Assembly: GCF_003569785.1 (NCBI RefSeq)
Contig: NZ_KZ984000.1
Coordinates: 17,863 to 81,862, forward strand
Direction of reading: 5' to 3'
From: Leucobacter sp. wl10
GTDB taxonomy: Bacteria; Actinomycetota; Actinomycetes; Actinomycetales; Microbacteriaceae
Length of the DNA: 64,000 bases
Shown: positions 60,916-64,000 of the stretch, in pieces
Position numbering within the stretch: the first letter of the stretch is position 1
Layout: the number at the start of each line of letters is the position of its first letter
Position numbers and translations under genes: made by a program
The notes under the pieces: generated by a model
The model's database searches: none
The model's input: only the letters and a program-made list of their open reading frames with translations
Told to the model about the DNA's origin: nothing

Positions 60916-62099
60916 CCACGAACGTCGTCATCGTTCCGCTTTCGCGCGGTGAGCGCCTCAAGCAGACGCTCACTCAGAACGCCCAGCTCCGCACCGCGGG
61001 CATCCTGCTCATCCTCGTGATCGCCTTCGCGCTCACGACGCCGTCGGGCAGCTTCCTGAGCTGGGGCAACTTCTCGGACATGGCCCTGAACACGACGGTG
61101 ATCATGCTCCTCGCGATGGGCCAGATGTTCATCGTCATCGGCGGTGGTCTCGACCTCTCGATCGGCTCGGTGGTGATCTTCTGCTCCGTCGTCGCGGCGA
61201 ACAGCTTCCGCTTCTTCGCCGGGTCCGAAGATGAGGGGTATCCCACCCTGCTCTTCGCCGTGATCATCACGATCCCGATCACCATCGCCGTCGGCGCTCT
61301 CTGGGGAACGCTCAACGGCTGGCTCATCGCCTACTTCAAGATCCCCTCCTTCATCGTCACGCTCGGCACCCTGACGGTCATCCTCGGTCTCGCGCAGGTG
61401 TGGACCGGCGGCACCAACCAGACCGGTGTGCCGCGCGCCATCCAGGCGGGCTTCGCGGGGACGAAGGCGTTCGGGATACTGCCGTGGCCGGTGGTCGTCA
61501 CCGCCCTCGTCGTCGCGATCTTCTGGTTCATCCTCGCGAACACCCGCTACGGGCTTCGCACCTACGCGTTCGGCTCGAACGCCGAGTCCCTGCGGCGCGC
61601 GGGTGTGAACACGAAGCGCCACGAGATGTCGCTGTACATCCTCATGGGCGCCCTCGGCGGCACCGCCGCGCTGCTCGATGTGGCCCGTTTCGGAACGGTC
61701 TCGCTCACCTCTCACACGACGGCCAATCTGCAGTCGATCGCCGCCGTGATCATCGGAGGCACGAGCCTCTACGGCGGAGCGGGCAAGATGCTCGGAACCA
61801 TCATCGGCGCGTTCATCCCGGCCGTGCTGAAGAACGGCTTCATCATCCTCGGAGTCAGTCCGTTCTGGCAGAACGTGGCGGTGGGCGGCGTGCTCATCCT
61901 CGCCGTGTACCTGGATCGCCTGACCCAGATCCAGCGCGGAAGGAACCGCGCGGCGGGCATCATCGGCTCCGTCAAGCGCCTGCGGAGGGGCCAGTCCGAA
62001 GATCCCCCTGCCCGAGACGACGGCGGGGACGGCGACGCCGGTTCCTCACCCCCGACCGCGGCCCGCGGTTCTGGCAACCTCCCGGGCGGATTCGGGTGA
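60912..62099 (+). CDS. Sugar ABC transporter permease (RbsC/FrcC-like)
   Basis: This protein of 395 residues has 8-10 helices. GQMFIVIGGGLDLSIGSVV and PSFIVTLGTLTVILGLAQVWTGG are diagnostic of the CUT2 permease family. YAFGSNAESLRRAGVNTKRHEM is the cytoplasmic coupling loop. A polar Gly/Pro/Asp tail of about 45 residues follows the last helix. The GTG start overlaps the ATPase stop. Confidence 0.93.
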   Translation: MTTNVVIVPLSRGERLKQTLTQNAQLRTAGILLILVIAFALTTPSGSFLSWGNFSDMALNTTVIMLLAMGQMFIVIGGGLDLSIGSVVIFCSVVAANSFRFFAGSEDEGYPTLLFAVIITIPITIAVGALWGTLNGWLIAYFKIPSFIVTLGTLTVILGLAQVWTGGTNQTGVPRAIQAGFAGTKAFGILPWPVVVTALVVAIFWFILANTRYGLRTYAFGSNAESLRRAGVNTKRHEMSLYILMGALGGTAALLDVARFGTVSLTSHTTANLQSIAAVIIGGTSLYGGAGKMLGTIIGAFIPAVLKNGFIILGVSPFWQNVAVGGVLILAVYLDRLTQIQRGRNRAAGIIGSVKRLRRGQSEDPPARDDGGDGDAGSSPPTAARGSGNLPGGFG

Positions 62100-62181
62100 A
62101 GTCCTCGCCCCGCCCGTCTCCGACCACCGATCCATCAACCCGACAATCGATTCCCATCCAATCAATGAAGCTATGGAGTGA

Positions 62182-63177
62182 ATGATGAATAAGAAGCACC
62201 TTCGCGGCGCGTCCCTTCTCGGGATCGCGGCCCTCGTCGCCGGTCTCGCCGGTTGCAGCGGAAGCGACACCGGCAGCGGTGACGACTCCGGTGGCGACGC
62301 CAAGGGCGAGTTCCGCATCGCCCTCGTCACCGGGCTCGTCTCGCAGCCCTTCTACGTCGACATGCAGCGCGGCGCGGAGGCCGAGGCCAAGAAGCTGGGC
62401 GTCGAACTCCAGTACGAGGGGGCCTCCCAGTGGGATCCCTCCGTGCAGATCCCCGTTTTCGACTCGGTGCGCGCCACCAAGCCCGACTTCCTCCTCGCCG
62501 TGCCCGTGAACGATGAGGCTCTGCTCGGCCCGCTCCAGCAGTTCACCGACGAGGGCATCCCCGTCGCGACGGTGGACACGGACCTCGCCGACAAGTCCGG
62601 CCGCCTGGTCAACATCAGCTCGGACAACTACGCGGGCGGAGAGCTCGCGGCCGAGGCCGCGGCCGAGGCGATCGGCGAGAAGGGCAAGGTCGGCCTGCTC
62701 TGCTACAACCCCGGCATCACCGTGAACGATCAGCGCCGTGAGGGCTTCGAGAAGAAGCTCGCCGAGTACCCCGACGTCGAGTACGTGGGCAACCAGCTGA
62801 TGAACACCTCCTCCGAGACCGATCAGGCGCTTCCGCCCTTCCTGCGCTCGAACCCCGACCTCGACGCGCTCGTCACGTGCGACGGCAACAGCGGATCCCG
62901 CTCGGTCGCGATCCTCGGCGAGGCGAACTCGGATGTGAAGCTCGTCAGCTTCGACGTCGACGCAGACCTCATGACCGCGTTGAAGGCCGACGCCATCTCG
63001 GCGCTCATCGCGCAGTCGTCCGAGGAGATGGGGGCGCTCTCGGTGCGCTGGGCATTCGAGTACCTCTCGGGTGATAAGCCCTCGCAGGACGATGTGACCC
63101 TGCCCTTCGTGAAGGCGACGAAGGACAACCTCTCCGATCCCGACGTGCAGAAAGCAGTCGGCTCGTATGACAAGTAA
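62182..63177 (+). CDS. Sugar ABC transporter substrate-binding lipoprotein (RbsB-like)
   Basis: This 331-residue lipoprotein (signal LRGASLLGIAALVAGLAGCSGSD, lipobox LAGC, Gly/Ser/Asp linker) belongs to the type 1 periplasmic-binding family. FRIALVTGLVSQPFYVDMQRGAEAEAKKLGVEL, PVATVDTDLADKSGRLVNISSDNYAGGELAAE and VTCDGNSGSRSVAILGEA are its blocks. It captures a pentose, hexose or sugar derivative for the preceding permease. Two consecutive ATG codons open the gene. It overlaps the following dehydrogenase by 11 bp. Confidence 0.93.
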   Translation: MMNKKHLRGASLLGIAALVAGLAGCSGSDTGSGDDSGGDAKGEFRIALVTGLVSQPFYVDMQRGAEAEAKKLGVELQYEGASQWDPSVQIPVFDSVRATKPDFLLAVPVNDEALLGPLQQFTDEGIPVATVDTDLADKSGRLVNISSDNYAGGELAAEAAAEAIGEKGKVGLLCYNPGITVNDQRREGFEKKLAEYPDVEYVGNQLMNTSSETDQALPPFLRSNPDLDALVTCDGNSGSRSVAILGEANSDVKLVSFDVDADLMTALKADAISALIAQSSEEMGALSVRWAFEYLSGDKPSQDDVTLPFVKATKDNLSDPDVQKAVGSYDK

Positions 63178-64000
63178 CAGCGGCGGTGCCCGCATCGGCA
63201 TAGTCGGTGCGGGCACCATCACACAGAACGTCCACATCCCGGCCATCCAGCGCCTGCCCGGGGAGGTCGAACTCGTCGCGATAGCCGACATGGAGCGCTC
63301 GGTGCTCGACCAGGTGGCGACCGCCAACCGCATCCCCGACACCTACACCGACTATCGCGAGATGTTCGCCCGGCCCGATATCGACGCGGTGATGCTGATG
63401 GTCGGCGACCCGCTCCACGTGCCGCTCGCGATCGAGGCGATCGAGGCGGGGAAGGACGTGTTCGTGGAGAAGCCGATGGGCACCACGGTGGAGGAGTGCC
63501 TGCGCCTCCGCGACGCGGTGCGGGCCTCCGATCGCTTCGTGCAGATCGGCAATATGCGCCGCTACGACGCCGGCGTTGCCTTCGCCCGACACGCGGTCGC
63601 GGAGCTCATCGGCGAGGTCCAGTCCTTCGACGCCTGGGCGCGCTGCGCGTCCTCGGACTTCTCGAACTCCGCGGGCGCCTACCTTCCGACCATTCGTCCC
63701 GCCGGTTACGCGCGGCCGGACTGGAAGCTCGACAGGCCGAAGTACGCGCTCGACGCGCACTCGTCCCACCTGTTCGATCACATCCGGTACGTCGTTGGGG
63801 CGCCGCAGACGCTGTCGGCGATCCGCGGCCAGCGCGGTGAGAACTACTCCTGGCAGGGGCTCATGGATCTCGGAGACGGCGGGGTCGGTCGTTTCGAGCT
63901 CACCTACGAGACCGCGGCGCCGTGGTCGGAGGGACTCATGGTCTACGGCACCCGCGGCACCGTCACCCTCGAGATGTCGCCGGTCGCCGAGCACCGCCCG
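63167..64000 (+). CDS. Gfo/Idh/MocA family oxidoreductase (3' end outside window)
   Basis: The first 278 residues are visible. The N-terminal NAD-binding fold is IGIVGAGTITQNVHIPAIQRLPG, and GKDVFVEKPMGTTVEECLRL is the conserved EKP motif. Part of the C-terminal substrate domain follows, with YALDAHSSHLFDHIRYVVG. The family oxidises sugars, inositols or sugar-amines with NAD(P). The ATG at 63167 overlaps the binding-protein gene. No stop occurs before base 64000. Confidence 0.92.
   Translation, partial: MTSNSGGARIGIVGAGTITQNVHIPAIQRLPGEVELVAIADMERSVLDQVATANRIPDTYTDYREMFARPDIDAVMLMVGDPLHVPLAIEAIEAGKDVFVEKPMGTTVEECLRLRDAVRASDRFVQIGNMRRYDAGVAFARHAVAELIGEVQSFDAWARCASSDFSNSAGAYLPTIRPAGYARPDWKLDRPKYALDAHSSHLFDHIRYVVGAPQTLSAIRGQRGENYSWQGLMDLGDGGVGRFELTYETAAPWSEGLMVYGTRGTVTLEMSPVAEHRP

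Overview
The window is about 64 kb of very GC-rich DNA from an actinobacterium. GTG and TTG starts are frequent, genes are packed with 4-bp ATGA/GTGA overlaps, and the heat-shock operon is of the HspR/HAIR type. Menaquinone genes (menD, isochorismate synthase, menG, polyprenyl synthase) and many start codons lying 6-7 nt after a TANNNT box (leaderless transcripts) point the same way. Gene content and style fit Microbacteriaceae, and Leucobacter-like is my best guess, but this is inferred from style and not from any database comparison. I see no insertion sequence, prophage, CRISPR array or rRNA, and only one tRNA, Gly(CCC).

Layout. (1) 1-3307: end of a TetR regulator, a luciferase-like monooxygenase and an ABC-2 export pair whose ATPase frame has lost its stop codon. 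(2) 3392-20327 is a catabolic and uptake block. It holds a GntR-controlled rraA-like/C-N hydrolase operon, divergent to a polyamine-type ABC importer. A creatininase-family gene overlaps a second C-N hydrolase. A complete oligopeptide-type ABC importer with a LysR regulator is followed by a third C-N hydrolase, an HpcH/HpaI aldolase and a RidA-family protein. (3) 20341-23507: an amine-oxidation operon (N-methyltryptophan/sarcosine oxidase type plus ornithine cyclodeaminase family) with a perfect 18-bp palindrome in its promoter and an adjacent TetR gene. (4) 23596-32575: alkylation repair (ada-alkA fusion plus ogt), tRNA-Gly, a degenerate serine-hydrolase lipoprotein, a DUF2470-heme oxygenase fusion, a Pif1-like helicase, a lipoprotein and a UMF1-type MFS protein. 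(5) 32647-37938: the dnaK-grpE-dnaJ-hspR operon with two HAIR operators bracketing its promoter, then an rRNA methyltransferase-like gene. (6) 38076-48001: small regulators and membrane proteins, menD, a polyphosphate kinase 2, divergent menF/menG, polyprenyl synthase and a ferredoxin-NADP reductase. (7) 48040-53876: PucR-type regulator divergent to a LysA-like decarboxylase and a polar amino acid ABC importer. (8) 53912-55384: divergent sirtuin and pyrE. (9) 55397-64000: a GntR-controlled sugar or sugar-amine cluster (thiamine-diphosphate enzyme, FAD oxidase, PfkB kinase, ribose-type ABC importer, Gfo/Idh oxidoreductase cut by the window end).

The main candidate for something undescribed is the 3.4-20.3 kb block. 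Three paralogous Nit-type amidases each sit next to a different transporter or enzyme set, and several associated proteins have lost a residue considered essential in their family. Other leads are the all-motif-degenerate serine hydrolase, the DUF2470-heme oxygenase fusion, the ABC ATPase frameshift and the systematic leaderless starts.
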